This document shows positions 52,110 to 60,066 of a stretch of DNA of 60,066 nucleotides, piece by piece. The DNA lies in assembly GCA_964493425.1 (NCBI GenBank), contig CAZBMW010000015.1, forward strand, positions 1 to 60,066. The letters run 5' to 3'. The stretch's first letter is position 1, and each line of letters begins with the position of its first letter. Source of the DNA: CAYLMG01 sp964493425 (GTDB lineage: Bacteria > Planctomycetota > Phycisphaerae > Sedimentisphaerales > Anaerobacaceae). The translations under genes and the position numbers were made by a program. The notes beneath the pieces were generated by a model. It searched no databases and was not told the DNA's origin. It saw only the letters and a program-made list of their open reading frames with translations.

Positions 52110-52526
52110 ATGAAAAGTTACAGAAAAGAATTGTGGTTTAATACGCCGCATAGAAGGGATTTTATAAATATCACGCCCGATGTTGAAAACTGCCTTGCGG
52201 AAAGCAGCATCCGTGAAGGTCTTGTTCTTGTCAATGCGATGCACATTACAGCCAGTGTCTTCATCAACGACGACGAATCAGGTCTGCATCAGGATTTCGA
52301 GACCTGGCTGGAAAAACTCGCGCCCGAAAAACCATACTCGCAGTACAAGCACAATGGCTTCGAGGATAACGCGGATGCGCATCTGAAAAGAACGATTATG
52401 GGCAGAGAGGTTGTGGTCGCTGTTACGGACGGCAAACTCGATTTCGGGCCGTGGGAGCAGATTTTTTACGGCGAATTCGACGGCAAAAGGAAAAAACGCG
52501 TCCTCGTAAAAATAATCGGAGACTGA
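52110..52526 (+). CDS. YjbQ family protein (UPF0047)
   Basis: 138 aa. Typical segments are TPHRRDFINITPDVENCLAES, GLVLVNAMHITASVFINDDE, HQDFETWLEKLAP, NADAHLKRTIMGREVVVAV and LDFGPWEQIFYGEFDG. The family is small, trimeric and conserved; E. coli YjbQ can replace thiamine-phosphate synthase weakly, so databases call it secondary thiamine-phosphate synthase, but its main role is unclear. It is probably the last gene of the asd-truA-glycosyltransferase operon. The 194 bases after it hold no clear feature apart from a purine-rich stretch. Confidence 0.9.
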   Translation: MKSYRKELWFNTPHRRDFINITPDVENCLAESSIREGLVLVNAMHITASVFINDDESGLHQDFETWLEKLAPEKPYSQYKHNGFEDNADAHLKRTIMGREVVVAVTDGKLDFGPWEQIFYGEFDGKRKKRVLVKIIGD

Positions 52527-52720
52527 TTCGACATTTGCACAACACTACTTGATTATTAGCAGATTATAGTATTTTGCTTGATTTTTAGTACAAAGGCGCG
52601 GTAAATAAAGAATATATTCATAGAGTGCTGTTTTACTGAGAGATATAAAGTGGATTAAAAAAAGAGGGAGGATTTAGGGGGTTTTGAAATTAGAAGTAAA
52701 ATTATATTAGGGGTGTAATT

Positions 52721-53107
52721 ATGAATCTGGCTGCGTATTTTGAGAACATTAAGGGCACGGGTATTTTGTCCACATCGGATTCCGAAGGCAACGTAGATGC
52801 TGCAATTTATACAAAACCTTATATAATTGATGAGCAGACGATAGCCTTCAGTATGATGGAGCATCTCAGCTATATGAACATAAAATCCAATCCCAAAGCC
52901 TGTTATATGTTCATCGAAAAAACCGAAGGTTTTAAAGGGCTCAGGATGTACTTAACAATGGCAGGTGAGGAAGCCGACGAGCAGAGAATCAGGGAAATAA
53001 AACAAATGCACTCGATAAATTATAAGCCGGATGAACAAAAGCATCTTGTATATTTCAGGGTTGAAAATACCTGGCCGCTGGTCGGCAATAAGGCAGATGT
53101 AAGGTAG
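52721..53107 (+). CDS. Pyridoxamine 5'-phosphate oxidase-like FMN-binding protein
   Basis: 128 aa split-barrel protein. IKGTGILSTSDSEGNVDAAIYTKPYIIDEQTIAFSM and HLSYMNIKSNPKACYMFIEK are the usual strands around the flavin site in PPOX-type proteins; GLRMYLTMAGEEAD continues the barrel. It is shorter than true PdxH and lacks its C-terminal signature, so a general FMN- or F420/haem-binding oxidoreductase is more likely. An AGGGGTG ribosome site precedes the ATG. It stands alone between YjbQ and YbaK. Confidence 0.78.
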   Translation: MNLAAYFENIKGTGILSTSDSEGNVDAAIYTKPYIIDEQTIAFSMMEHLSYMNIKSNPKACYMFIEKTEGFKGLRMYLTMAGEEADEQRIREIKQMHSINYKPDEQKHLVYFRVENTWPLVGNKADVR

Positions 53108-53201
53108 TAAAATATTTATTTCTTGAACAATTTCGATAATACGGAACTTGCTTGAAATACCGTAGTACGTTTTAAAACCTGATTTTAGGGAGGAAAAGAC
53201 A

Positions 53202-53663
53202 ATGAGAATTATGGATTTTCTCAAAGAAGCGGCTGTTAAATATGAAGTGCTGGAGCACAAGCCCGTTTTTACTGCCCAGCGAATGGCAGCCGTCGAGCAC
53301 GAGCCGGGCAAATTTGTCGCAAAGCCGGTTATCGTCAAAGCTGATGGCAAATTCGTGATGTGCGTGCTTGCCGCCTGTTATAAAATCGACCTGCAAAACC
53401 TGAAAAAACAGCTCGGCGCAAAAAAAGTGCAATTGGCCGCTGAAGATGAGATGTCAGGAATATTTGACGATTGTGAGATTGGTGCCGAGCCGCCTTTCGG
53501 CAATCTTTATGATTTGCAGACGATTATGGATAAAGCTCTGGAGTCCGATGAGCATATTCTTTTCCAGGCCGGCTCACATCAGAAGGCAATACGGATGGCT
53601 ATGGCTGATTACATTAAACTGGTCAAGCCGAAAGTTATGGAATTTAGCTATCAAAGCACATAA
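53202..53663 (+). CDS. YbaK/EbsC-type aminoacyl-tRNA deacylase
   Basis: 153 aa with GGGAGG upstream. The fold is recognised from MDFLKEAAVKYEVLEHKPVFTAQRMAAVEHEPG, the conserved Lys in VAKPVIVKADGKFVMCVLAA and the Gly-rich IGAEPPFGNLYDL loop. These proteins hydrolyse mischarged tRNAs such as Ala- or Cys-tRNA(Pro) in trans. Subtype (YbaK, ProX or other) cannot be resolved here. The spacing to the next gene is 39 bases without a ribosome site. Confidence 0.87.
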   Translation: MRIMDFLKEAAVKYEVLEHKPVFTAQRMAAVEHEPGKFVAKPVIVKADGKFVMCVLAACYKIDLQNLKKQLGAKKVQLAAEDEMSGIFDDCEIGAEPPFGNLYDLQTIMDKALESDEHILFQAGSHQKAIRMAMADYIKLVKPKVMEFSYQST

Positions 53664-53702
53664 AAAAAGAATTAAAAAAAGTAACGTCCCTAATATTTAA
53701 CA

Positions 53703-54002
53703 ATGGCAGCTTACCTTATTGCTCGCTTAGAAGTTGAAGATGTGTCCTTGCTCAAGGACTACCTGCTTGCTACGCCGCCCATCGTTAAAAAATATAAGGG
53801 CAAGTTCATCGCTCGTGGCGGTTCAACCGTAACGCTTGAGGGACCCCAGGAATCGCGTCGAATTGTTCTTATCGAGTTTCCTTCCCTTTCGGATGCCGAA
53901 GCGTTTTACCACTCCCCGGAGTACTCGCAGGCTCGATTGCTCCGCGAGGGAATTGCCGTAGCGGAGTTCATTGCCGTGGATGGAGTTTCTGACAGTAGGT
54001 AG
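53703..54002 (+). CDS. DUF1330 family protein
   Basis: 99 aa. AYLIARLEVEDVSLLKDYLLATPPIVKKYKGKFIARGG..VTLEGPQESRRIVLIEFPSLSDAEAFYHSPEY is the full DUF1330 pattern, a ferredoxin-like dimeric alpha-beta barrel related to ABM/EthD proteins with unknown function. Its codon choice seems richer in G and C than the neighbours, and there is no Shine-Dalgarno sequence before the ATG, which may point to acquisition from elsewhere. The 209 bases after it are non-coding and show no stable hairpin. Confidence 0.85.
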   Translation: MAAYLIARLEVEDVSLLKDYLLATPPIVKKYKGKFIARGGSTVTLEGPQESRRIVLIEFPSLSDAEAFYHSPEYSQARLLREGIAVAEFIAVDGVSDSR

Positions 54003-54211
54003 CGTGGCTTTAGAAGCCCGCCTTCGTCAATGGATTAAAAGTATAATTTGCAGTGAATGATAAAATTCTTGAGCGTTCTCCGCGCACTCTGTGGCTAATA
54101 CATATCTTTTCTTTTTTATTTGATTTTTTGCCTCCTCGTGGTACATTACTTTTGCATCTGCCGGTCAAGGGACGATAAAAATCAGGGCAGTACGAAAGAC
54201 AAAAGGCCGAT

Positions 54212-55654
54212 ATGGACGGTTCCGAAACTAAAACAAAAAATCCTGCTTTGAAAAGCGGTGCTGCAGCGGTAGCGGCGGGTACAAAGTATCATTTCATCGG
54301 TGCAGGCGGTATCGGTATGAGCGGATTAGCTAAAATCCTGCTCAAACAAAATGCAATCGTTACCGGCTCAGACGAGGTGCAAAGCCCTGTTACGGATGGT
54401 CTTAACAAATCGGGTGCGAAAATAGAAATTCAGCATTGCGAGGACAATTTCAAGCCCGATACCAATGTTGTCGTTTTCTCGGCGGCGGTAAAAGAAGACA
54501 ATCCGGAGCTAGTCGCAGCCCGGCGCAAAGGCTGCCCTATCTATAAGTACGCCGAAATGCTCGGCATATTGATGGACAGCTTCGATGGCATCGCAATAGC
54601 AGGCACTCACGGCAAAAGTACTACCGGCGGATGGCTTGTGTGTCTGTTGAAAAAAGCCGGCCTGGACGTCAACTTCGTAATCGGTGCCGATATCATTCAG
54701 CTCGGTACCAACAGCGGCACGGGCGACAGCGATTTGTTTATCGCCGAAGCCTGCGAATACGACCGAAGCTTCTGGAATCTGCATCCGCGAATCGCAGCAA
54801 TCCTTAATGTCGAGCCTGACCATCTCGACATCTACGAGAATGAGCAAAATGTCATCGAAGCGTTCAGGCACTTTGCAGCCGGTATCAGGGACGACGGCTT
54901 GGTCATAGCCAACTATATGGACCCGAATGTGCAAAAGATTATGAGCCAATTGCCGCAGCTTCGGTTTGTAACGTTCGGCCTCAGCCAGAATTGCGATTTT
55001 TATGCCGAAAACATCGAGCTTAATGACGGCCTTTACCGCTTTGACGTATTTCATAAAGGCCGCTGCCTCGGAAAGGCCCGAATAAGCCAGCCGGGCAAAC
55101 ACAATATACTCAATGCACTTGCTGTTGTGGCGCTCGCTGTTAATTGCGGTGCCGATGGCAGGCAGATTGTCGAGATGCTCGGCGATTTTACCGGAGTGGA
55201 CAGGCGGCTGACCTTCAGGGAGAAAATCGGCGGAATCACGGTTATTGACGATTACGCACACCACCCAACCGAAATTAAGGCAAGCCTCGAAGCGATACGG
55301 CAGAGGTACCGCTTCAAACGCCTTTTGTGCGTGTATCAGCCGCATCAGTACAGCAGAACAAGATTTTTACTTGATGATTTCGCAGAAAGCTTTAAGCTTT
55401 CTGATATTACTATTGTGCCTGAAATCTATTTTGTACGGGATGAGCAGGCGACGAAAAAGGTAATCAACGCAGAGTTGCTGGTCGAGCGTATCTGCCAGGC
55501 CGGCTCGAATGCATTGTTTATTGATGGTTTCAGCCGGACGCTGGATTACCTTAAACAAAATGTAAAGGCCGACGATTTGGTTGTAATAATGGGTGCGGGA
55601 GATATTTGGAAGCTGTCTTATGAATATATTCAGTGGCTTAGAGAAAATCGTTGA
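54212..55654 (+). CDS. murC: UDP-N-acetylmuramate-L-alanine ligase
   Basis: 480 aa. It adds L-alanine to UDP-MurNAc, the first amino acid of the peptidoglycan stem. The N-terminal domain shows YHFIGAGGIGMSGLAKIL. The ATP P-loop is GIAIAGTHGKSTTGGWLV, the substrate region FIAEACEYDRSF and NVEPDHLDIY, and the C-terminal domain has GVDRRLTFREKIGGITVIDDYAHHPTEIKASLEA, QPHQYSRTRFLLDDFAESF and MGAGDIWKLS. An extra 24 residues precede the usual start. It opens a partial dcw cluster and overlaps murB by 35 bases. Confidence 0.97.
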   Translation: MDGSETKTKNPALKSGAAAVAAGTKYHFIGAGGIGMSGLAKILLKQNAIVTGSDEVQSPVTDGLNKSGAKIEIQHCEDNFKPDTNVVVFSAAVKEDNPELVAARRKGCPIYKYAEMLGILMDSFDGIAIAGTHGKSTTGGWLVCLLKKAGLDVNFVIGADIIQLGTNSGTGDSDLFIAEACEYDRSFWNLHPRIAAILNVEPDHLDIYENEQNVIEAFRHFAAGIRDDGLVIANYMDPNVQKIMSQLPQLRFVTFGLSQNCDFYAENIELNDGLYRFDVFHKGRCLGKARISQPGKHNILNALAVVALAVNCGADGRQIVEMLGDFTGVDRRLTFREKIGGITVIDDYAHHPTEIKASLEAIRQRYRFKRLLCVYQPHQYSRTRFLLDDFAESFKLSDITIVPEIYFVRDEQATKKVINAELLVERICQAGSNALFIDGFSRTLDYLKQNVKADDLVVIMGAGDIWKLSYEYIQWLRENR

Positions 55655-56501
55655 AACCAATTACCCGATGGCAAAGCACACCTGGTATCAGCTTGGCGGC
55701 TCCGCCGATTATTTTATCAGGCCGGCAAACGTCGAGCAGCTCAAACAGGTCATCACGCGATGCAGAGAGAATAGTATCCCCATCAGGGTCATAGGTTTCG
55801 GCTCGAACCTGCTTATCGCCGATGAGGGCCTGCGGGCGGCGGTGATAAAGCTCGACTCGGAAGATTTTTCGAAATGCGAATTTAACGGCCAGGAAATTCA
55901 GGCCGGTGCCGGTATGGAGCTGAGCAGACTCGTACTGACCTGTGTCCAGAAGGGACTCTCTGGTATGGAGGCCCTTACAGGCATACCCGGCTCGGTCGGC
56001 GGGGCGGTAAAAATGAATGCCGGTGGAAACTTCGGTGACATAGGTGCTGTCGTCGAGGCTGTCAGCCTGATGGATAACGATGGCAACATTTTCGAAAAGA
56101 CCAAGCCGGAGCTTGTCTTTGATTACCGCCGAACGAACATCACCGCTAACTTCATCCTCGGCGCTAAGCTGAGTCTGGTAGAGGCTGAGCCGGAAAGTAT
56201 TATGCGGACGGTGAAGGAGATCTGGATTTACAAAAAGAATACTCAGCCGCTGAACGCCAGGAATTCCGGCTGTGTGTTCAAGAACCCGCGAGCCGTCTCT
56301 GCCGGCGCTTTGATAGACCGGGCCGGCCTTAAGGGCCTGAGGGTGGGAAACGCCGTCGTCAGCGAAAAGCATGCTAATTTCATAATCGCAGAAAAGGATT
56401 GCACCAGCAGGGACGTTATCAGATTGATAGATATCGTAAAGGAAAAAGTCAAAGAGAAGTTCGACATCGAGCTCGAGCTCGAACTCGAAATCTGGAAGTA
56501 A
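55620..56501 (+). CDS. murB: UDP-N-acetylenolpyruvoylglucosamine reductase
   Basis: 293 aa from the ATG at 55620, inside the 3' end of murC. MurB reduces the enolpyruvyl group with FAD and NADPH to give UDP-MurNAc. Motifs are KHTWYQLGGSADYFIRP, IRVIGFGSNLLIADEGLR, GMEALTGIPGSVGGAVKMNAG, DYRRTNI and the active-site Ser/Cys region ARNSGCVFKNP, then GLRVGNAVVSEKHANFII. It is the shorter type II-like form. The C-terminus is an unusual Glu/Leu run (DIELELELEIWK). 175 bases with no clear feature separate it from ddl. Confidence 0.96.
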   Translation: MNIFSGLEKIVETNYPMAKHTWYQLGGSADYFIRPANVEQLKQVITRCRENSIPIRVIGFGSNLLIADEGLRAAVIKLDSEDFSKCEFNGQEIQAGAGMELSRLVLTCVQKGLSGMEALTGIPGSVGGAVKMNAGGNFGDIGAVVEAVSLMDNDGNIFEKTKPELVFDYRRTNITANFILGAKLSLVEAEPESIMRTVKEIWIYKKNTQPLNARNSGCVFKNPRAVSAGALIDRAGLKGLRVGNAVVSEKHANFIIAEKDCTSRDVIRLIDIVKEKVKEKFDIELELELEIWK

Positions 56502-56676
56502 AAACGGGACTTCGTTTTTCTCGAAATTGGCTTTGTTTTTTGCAATTAAAACCAAAAATCACCTCAACAAAAACCGCTTGCATTGCAGGGGCTCAAAAGC
56601 TAAATATATATTTGACTGCGATGCAGAGAACAAAAATATAAACAGTTTTAACTTAAAAAGCGTTGAAGGAGCGGCA

Positions 56677-57636
56677 ATGAAGAAACCGGCTGAAACTGCG
56701 AAAGGCTTAAAGATAGCGGTTTTGTGCGGAGGCATCGGCGATGAACGCGAAATCAGCCTGCAGAGCGGAAGGAACGTATACGACGCGCTTAAACAGGCTG
56801 GTTTCGAGACTATTTTAGCTGATTTTCGGCCTGACGATATGGGGATTCTTGATGAAAGAAGCATCGATGTTTTCTTTATCGCAATGCACGGCCGATTCGG
56901 AGAAGACGGCCAGCTTCAGCAGATACTTGAAGATAAATTGCTCTGCTATACGGGAAGCGCTCCCGAAGCGTGCAGGCTCGCATTCGACAAGATGGCGAGC
57001 AAGAAGCTTTTTAACGGCTGTGGTATAAAAACGCCGAAGGCGGTTACAATAGATGAATATACAGACGTTCAGCTCTTCGAAACGGAGCTGGAACAATTCG
57101 CACACAGGCTTGTAATAAAGCCCCTCAGGCAGGGCAGCAGTGTCGGCGTTAGTATTGTCGATGCAGCCCGGGATGCTGTTATTGCCGCTGAAAAAACGGT
57201 AGCGGAATTCGGGGCCTGTATGATAGAGGAATTTATACCGGGCAGAGAGGTTACACAGGGTATTGTTTGCGGGCGGGCTCTGCCGATAATAGAAATCAGG
57301 CCGACAGAAAAGTTCTATAACTATCATGCAAAGTACTTGGACGAGAAAACACAGTTTCTTTTTGACACTATTGAAGATGAAAACTTAAAAGAAACGGTTC
57401 GAAGCACGGCGTTGAAGTGTTTTGAGGTGCTCGGGATGAGGGATTTTGCGCGTGTTGATTTTATTTTAGGAGGTGACGGGCAGCTTTATGTCCTTGAGGT
57501 CAATACCATTCCCGGCCTTACCGCTCATTCGCTTGTGCCGATGGCGGCGGCAAAGGAGGGCCTTTCTATGAGCGAGTTGTGCACGCAAATTATCAATTCA
57601 GCAATGGAAAATAAAAAGGTGAGCACCGTCGGCTGA
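56677..57636 (+). CDS. ddl: D-alanine-D-alanine ligase
   Basis: 319 aa from the ATG at 56677, which has GAAGGAG before it; 50 further upstream codons are open but unlike the family. It joins two D-alanines for the peptidoglycan stem. LKIAVLCGGIGDEREISLQSGRNV is the N-terminal signature (HGxxxE-like: GDEREIS). FIAMHGRFGEDGQLQ, YTGSAPEACRLAFDK, LVIKPLRQGSSVGVSIV (ATP grasp), EEFIPGREVTQGIV and ARVDFILGGDGQLYVLEVNTIPGLTAHSLVP, with Mg-binding Asp, Glu and Asn, complete it. It is followed after 19 bases by the FtsQ-like gene. Confidence 0.96.
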   Translation: MKKPAETAKGLKIAVLCGGIGDEREISLQSGRNVYDALKQAGFETILADFRPDDMGILDERSIDVFFIAMHGRFGEDGQLQQILEDKLLCYTGSAPEACRLAFDKMASKKLFNGCGIKTPKAVTIDEYTDVQLFETELEQFAHRLVIKPLRQGSSVGVSIVDAARDAVIAAEKTVAEFGACMIEEFIPGREVTQGIVCGRALPIIEIRPTEKFYNYHAKYLDEKTQFLFDTIEDENLKETVRSTALKCFEVLGMRDFARVDFILGGDGQLYVLEVNTIPGLTAHSLVPMAAAKEGLSMSELCTQIINSAMENKKVSTVG

Positions 57637-57655
57637 TAGCTGACGGCTAAAAAAG

Positions 57656-58597
57656 ATGACAAAGAGAAGAAGAAAAAAACGCAAAGTTAATTTGACGCCT
57701 TTTACCTGGGGCTTGCCCAGAAAACGCAAATCGAAAAGTAAAGTTTTCAATTTATCGAACTGGACGACGACAATCTTAGTGACATTTATTATTTTTATTG
57801 TGGCTGGCATTGTTATCGGTTTTGTATATCTGGAGAAATATGTAAAAAAAGCGGTTTCAATCTCGGAGAATCCAGCCGCTTTGGAGCTGGTGAATCCTCC
57901 CTATTGGGTCAATGAACAGGTGAAACAGCAGATTTACGCTGCTGCTACTGCCGGCGGTGAAGACCTCACAATCGATGAATACCTTGCAAGGTCGGTTCAG
58001 AAAAATATCGAGACCTTCACAAGCTGGCTCGATAAGGTCAGTGTCCAGACAACGAGCGATGCCGTCAGGGTAAAGGGCGATTGGCGAAAACCTTTGGCAC
58101 TGGTTATCCAGGGCACGCGTAAATTCTATGTGGATAAAGAGCTTGTCGTGCTTGACTTTGTAACGATTGAGACTTTACCGATTGTGGAAATTACGGGGAT
58201 TTTGCCTTCTTCGCATGTGCCGCCTGCTGGTAAAGTCTGGGAAAAAGATGACCTTGCTGCGGCTGTTGAAATCCTGCAGCGGCTCAACGATAGAGATGAG
58301 CTTAAAACGCAAGAGAAAAGCCTGCTTTTTGAAATCGGCAAGATTGATGTCAGTAATTTTAATGGTCGTCAAAATAGCGGTTCACCTCATATCATCCTGT
58401 ACACAACCGATGACAGGCTGATTATCTGGGGCGCTGAAATCGGAAAGACCCAGAGATATATGGAAGCTACTGACGAGCAGAAGATTGCAAGACTGTTCAG
58501 CTATTATAAACAGAAAGGCACACTGAAGGGCGGTGTGAAGTATATCGACCTTAAAGAGCCTCAGCAGACGATACCTCTGCCGATAGACAGGTATTGA
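57656..58597 (+). CDS. ftsQ: FtsQ-like cell division protein
   Basis: 313 aa bitopic protein. A very basic cytoplasmic start (TKRRRKKRKVNLTPF, RKRKSKSK) leads to one membrane helix at about residues 37-59 (TTTILVTFIIFIVAGIVIGFVYL), then a 250-residue periplasmic domain. There is no strong POTRA or FtsQ motif, but the topology and the position directly after murC-murB-ddl are those of FtsQ/DivIB in the dcw cluster. A segment IVEITGILPSSHVPPAGKVW resembles the beta domain of distant FtsQ proteins. The assignment rests mainly on context. ftsA and ftsZ do not follow; the next gene is a glycosidase. Confidence 0.6.
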   Translation: MTKRRRKKRKVNLTPFTWGLPRKRKSKSKVFNLSNWTTTILVTFIIFIVAGIVIGFVYLEKYVKKAVSISENPAALELVNPPYWVNEQVKQQIYAAATAGGEDLTIDEYLARSVQKNIETFTSWLDKVSVQTTSDAVRVKGDWRKPLALVIQGTRKFYVDKELVVLDFVTIETLPIVEITGILPSSHVPPAGKVWEKDDLAAAVEILQRLNDRDELKTQEKSLLFEIGKIDVSNFNGRQNSGSPHIILYTTDDRLIIWGAEIGKTQRYMEATDEQKIARLFSYYKQKGTLKGGVKYIDLKEPQQTIPLPIDRY

Positions 58598-58692
58598 GTG
58601 TAATCGCTGCGCATATTGCGGATAGCGAGGACGGTTGAAAACGAAAAGTATAAAAACAAAAACCACAGCATAAAATGGAGGTTGGCGATACT

Positions 58693-60066
58693 ATGAAGAA
58701 AAAATTACTTCGAGTTGCACTTATTACTTTTGTTTTATCAGAATGTTTTTTTACGCCCGCGTATGCGCAGAAAATCACCGTGACGGTTCAGGCCGGCTCG
58801 GCGGGCAAACCTATCAGCCCGGATCTCTTCGGTATTTTCTTCGAAGACCTCAACTACGCCGCCGACGGTGGGCTTTACGCAGAGTTGGTCCAGAACCGTT
58901 CGTTCGAGTATAGCGCGCTGGACAGAGCGAGCTGGAATGCTTTAACCTGCTGGGATATGACAACGCGCGGAGGGGGTAGAGGGTCGGTGGCAATCGATGC
59001 AGCAATTCCGCTCCACGCAAACAATCCCAAGTATGTTGTTTTGGAAATTAGTAATCCGGGTGACGGCGTGGGTTTGGTTAATCCCGGTTTTGACGGCATC
59101 GCGGTCAAGGGCGGTGAGAAATATGACTTCTCGGTTTTCGCACGTCAGCTTTATACGGGAAGCCGCTGGGGCAATCCCGAGCTGACAGGTCCGATGCCTT
59201 TGGACGTTCGCCTGGAAACCGAAGACGGTGAGATTCTGGCTGAATCGTCACTGGAAATTTCCGGGCGGCAATGGAAACAAATTTCTACGGTTTTAACACC
59301 TAAGCGGACAGAAGATAATGCTCGTTTGGTTCTGCTCGCAAAAAAACAGGGCGGGATTGCAATGGATGTTATATCGTTGTTCCCCCGGCGAACCTTCCGC
59401 AACCGTAAAAACGGTCTGCGTGCCGACCTGGCGCAGGTGATTGCAGACTTGAAGCCCAGGTTCGTTCGTTTTCCGGGTGGGTGTCTTGTGCATGGCAACG
59501 GTGTGGGCAATATGTATCGCTGGAAAGACACTATCGGGCCGGTGCAGGAGCGTCGCGAACAGCACAACTTGTGGGGTTATCACCAGAGTGTGGGTCTGGG
59601 ATACTTCGAGTATTTCCAGTTTTGTGAGGATATAGGTGCTAAGCCGCTGCCGGTAGTGCCAGCTGCTGTATCGTGTCAGAATTCGAGCTATATGGGCGGA
59701 GTAGGCCAGAGGCCCATCCCGATGGAGGATATGCCTGCTTATATCCAGGACGTGCTGGACCTTATCGAGTGGGCGAACGGGCCGGTTGATTCAAAATGGG
59801 GTTCCAAACGCGCTGCAGCCGGCCATCCTGAGCCGTTCAACCTGAAATATCTCGGTGTTGGTAACGAGGATGTCATCTCGCCCGAATTCAAGGTACGTTA
59901 CAAGATGATTAATGACGCAATTCAGGCAAAGTATCCGGATATTATTGTAATCGGCACAACGGGCCCATTTACCGACGGGCGGGATTATGAGGAAGGCTGG
60001 AAATTTGCCAAAGAGCAAAATCTGCCGATGGTGGACGAACACGGGTATAAATCACCGGCGTGGTTC
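58693..60066 (+). CDS. Alpha-L-arabinofuranosidase, GH51, partial (3' end outside window)
   Basis: 458 codons are open from the ATG at 58693 to the window end. A signal peptide covers about residues 1-22 (LLRVALITFVLSECFFTPAYAQ). GSAGKPISPDLFGIFFEDLNYAADGGLYAELVQNRSFEY is the typical beginning of GH51 enzymes, and a carbohydrate-binding-like insert spans about 95-225. FVRFPGGCLVHGNG and YFQFCEDIGAKPLPVVP lie in the barrel. Glu392 in YLGVGNEDVIS fits the acid/base and Glu449 in MVDEHGYKSPAWF the nucleophile; EHGY replaces the common EHYY. It would remove arabinose from arabinoxylan or arabinan outside the cytoplasm. GGAGG lies upstream. Confidence 0.9.
   Translation, partial: MKKKLLRVALITFVLSECFFTPAYAQKITVTVQAGSAGKPISPDLFGIFFEDLNYAADGGLYAELVQNRSFEYSALDRASWNALTCWDMTTRGGGRGSVAIDAAIPLHANNPKYVVLEISNPGDGVGLVNPGFDGIAVKGGEKYDFSVFARQLYTGSRWGNPELTGPMPLDVRLETEDGEILAESSLEISGRQWKQISTVLTPKRTEDNARLVLLAKKQGGIAMDVISLFPRRTFRNRKNGLRADLAQVIADLKPRFVRFPGGCLVHGNGVGNMYRWKDTIGPVQERREQHNLWGYHQSVGLGYFEYFQFCEDIGAKPLPVVPAAVSCQNSSYMGGVGQRPIPMEDMPAYIQDVLDLIEWANGPVDSKWGSKRAAAGHPEPFNLKYLGVGNEDVISPEFKVRYKMINDAIQAKYPDIIVIGTTGPFTDGRDYEEGWKFAKEQNLPMVDEHGYKSPAWF

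Noticed and set aside
54003..54211. Regulatory or RNA element between DUF1330 and murC
   Set aside because: 209 AT-rich bases with no stable stem, promoter of good quality or open frame; the only oddity, a segment like CTCCGCGCACTCTGTGG, has no second copy here.
1..60066. CRISPR arrays, tRNA or rRNA genes, transposases, phage genes
   Set aside because: Read through both strands' intergenic regions for regularly spaced repeats, T-loop or cloverleaf patterns and typical proteins; none found.

Overview
The window is a stretch of a Gram-negative bacterial chromosome with moderate GC. It is probably from an uncultured member of the Planctomycetota, Phycisphaerae-like. This rests on the gene mix: an outer-membrane lipid A gene (lpxB), a groEL-groES-groEL locus, secreted glycoside hydrolases, an ECF sigma/anti-sigma pair and several Planctomycetota/Bacteroidota-type families. 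No rRNA or marker gene settles the taxonomy. A run of 10 N at 10461-10470 inside pgsA shows that this is a draft or metagenome scaffold. Both ends cut genes: mnmG at the left and a GH51 arabinofuranosidase at the right. I see no tRNA, rRNA, CRISPR array, insertion sequence or phage gene.

Layout. 1-11.6 kb is almost entirely minus strand. It holds mnmG (partial), acpS, a parvulin lipoprotein, a beta-propeller protein, mfd, transketolase, a small lipoprotein, ribBA, pgsA (with the gap) and a pteridine-reductase-like SDR. 11.7-20.6 kb holds an orphan GspF-like protein, a xylulokinase-xylose isomerase pair facing a secreted alpha-xylosidase (GH31), threonine aldolase, pdxJ and dapA. 20.7-31.2 kb is the most accessory-looking part: a glycosyltransferase, a DUF6941-like protein, then an old tandem duplication (period about 3.7 kb) of a two-gene operon. 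Each copy encodes a polytopic membrane protein with a helical-repeat tail (DUF6057-like) and a membrane-anchored TolB/PD40 propeller carrying a CxxCH haem-c motif. The duplication took the promoter and 3' flank with it. A chorismatase/RidA-fold enzyme follows. 31.2-39.5 kb has panB, an amino acid permease fused to a PTS EIIA domain, lpxB, an ECF sigma/anti-sigma pair, a cysteine hydrolase and a PatB-type C-S lyase. 39.5-45.3 kb is a minus-strand chaperone operon, groEL2-groES-groEL1-dnaJ-grpE-fmdB. 45.7-54 kb holds membrane proteins of unknown role, a bile acid/sodium symporter-family protein, asd, truA, a glycosyltransferase and small enzymes (YjbQ, PPOX, YbaK, DUF1330). 54.2-58.6 kb is a partial dcw cluster, murC-murB-ddl-ftsQ, followed by the GH51 enzyme.

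How genes work together. GH51 (arabinose side chains), the GH31 alpha-xylosidase, xylA, xylB and transketolase outline a plant hemicellulose-to-pentose-phosphate route. asd and dapA (lysine/diaminopimelate) and murC/murB/ddl feed peptidoglycan. The chaperone operon gathers most of a heat-shock set without dnaK.

Most worth a second look: the duplicated membrane/haem-propeller operon; a possible very short RNA at about 32.34-32.40 kb with a CCTCC motif and a strong terminator; the three-armed inverted repeat in front of groEL2; and the permease-EIIA fusion. Functions are read from sequence motifs and family memory only; no database search was possible.
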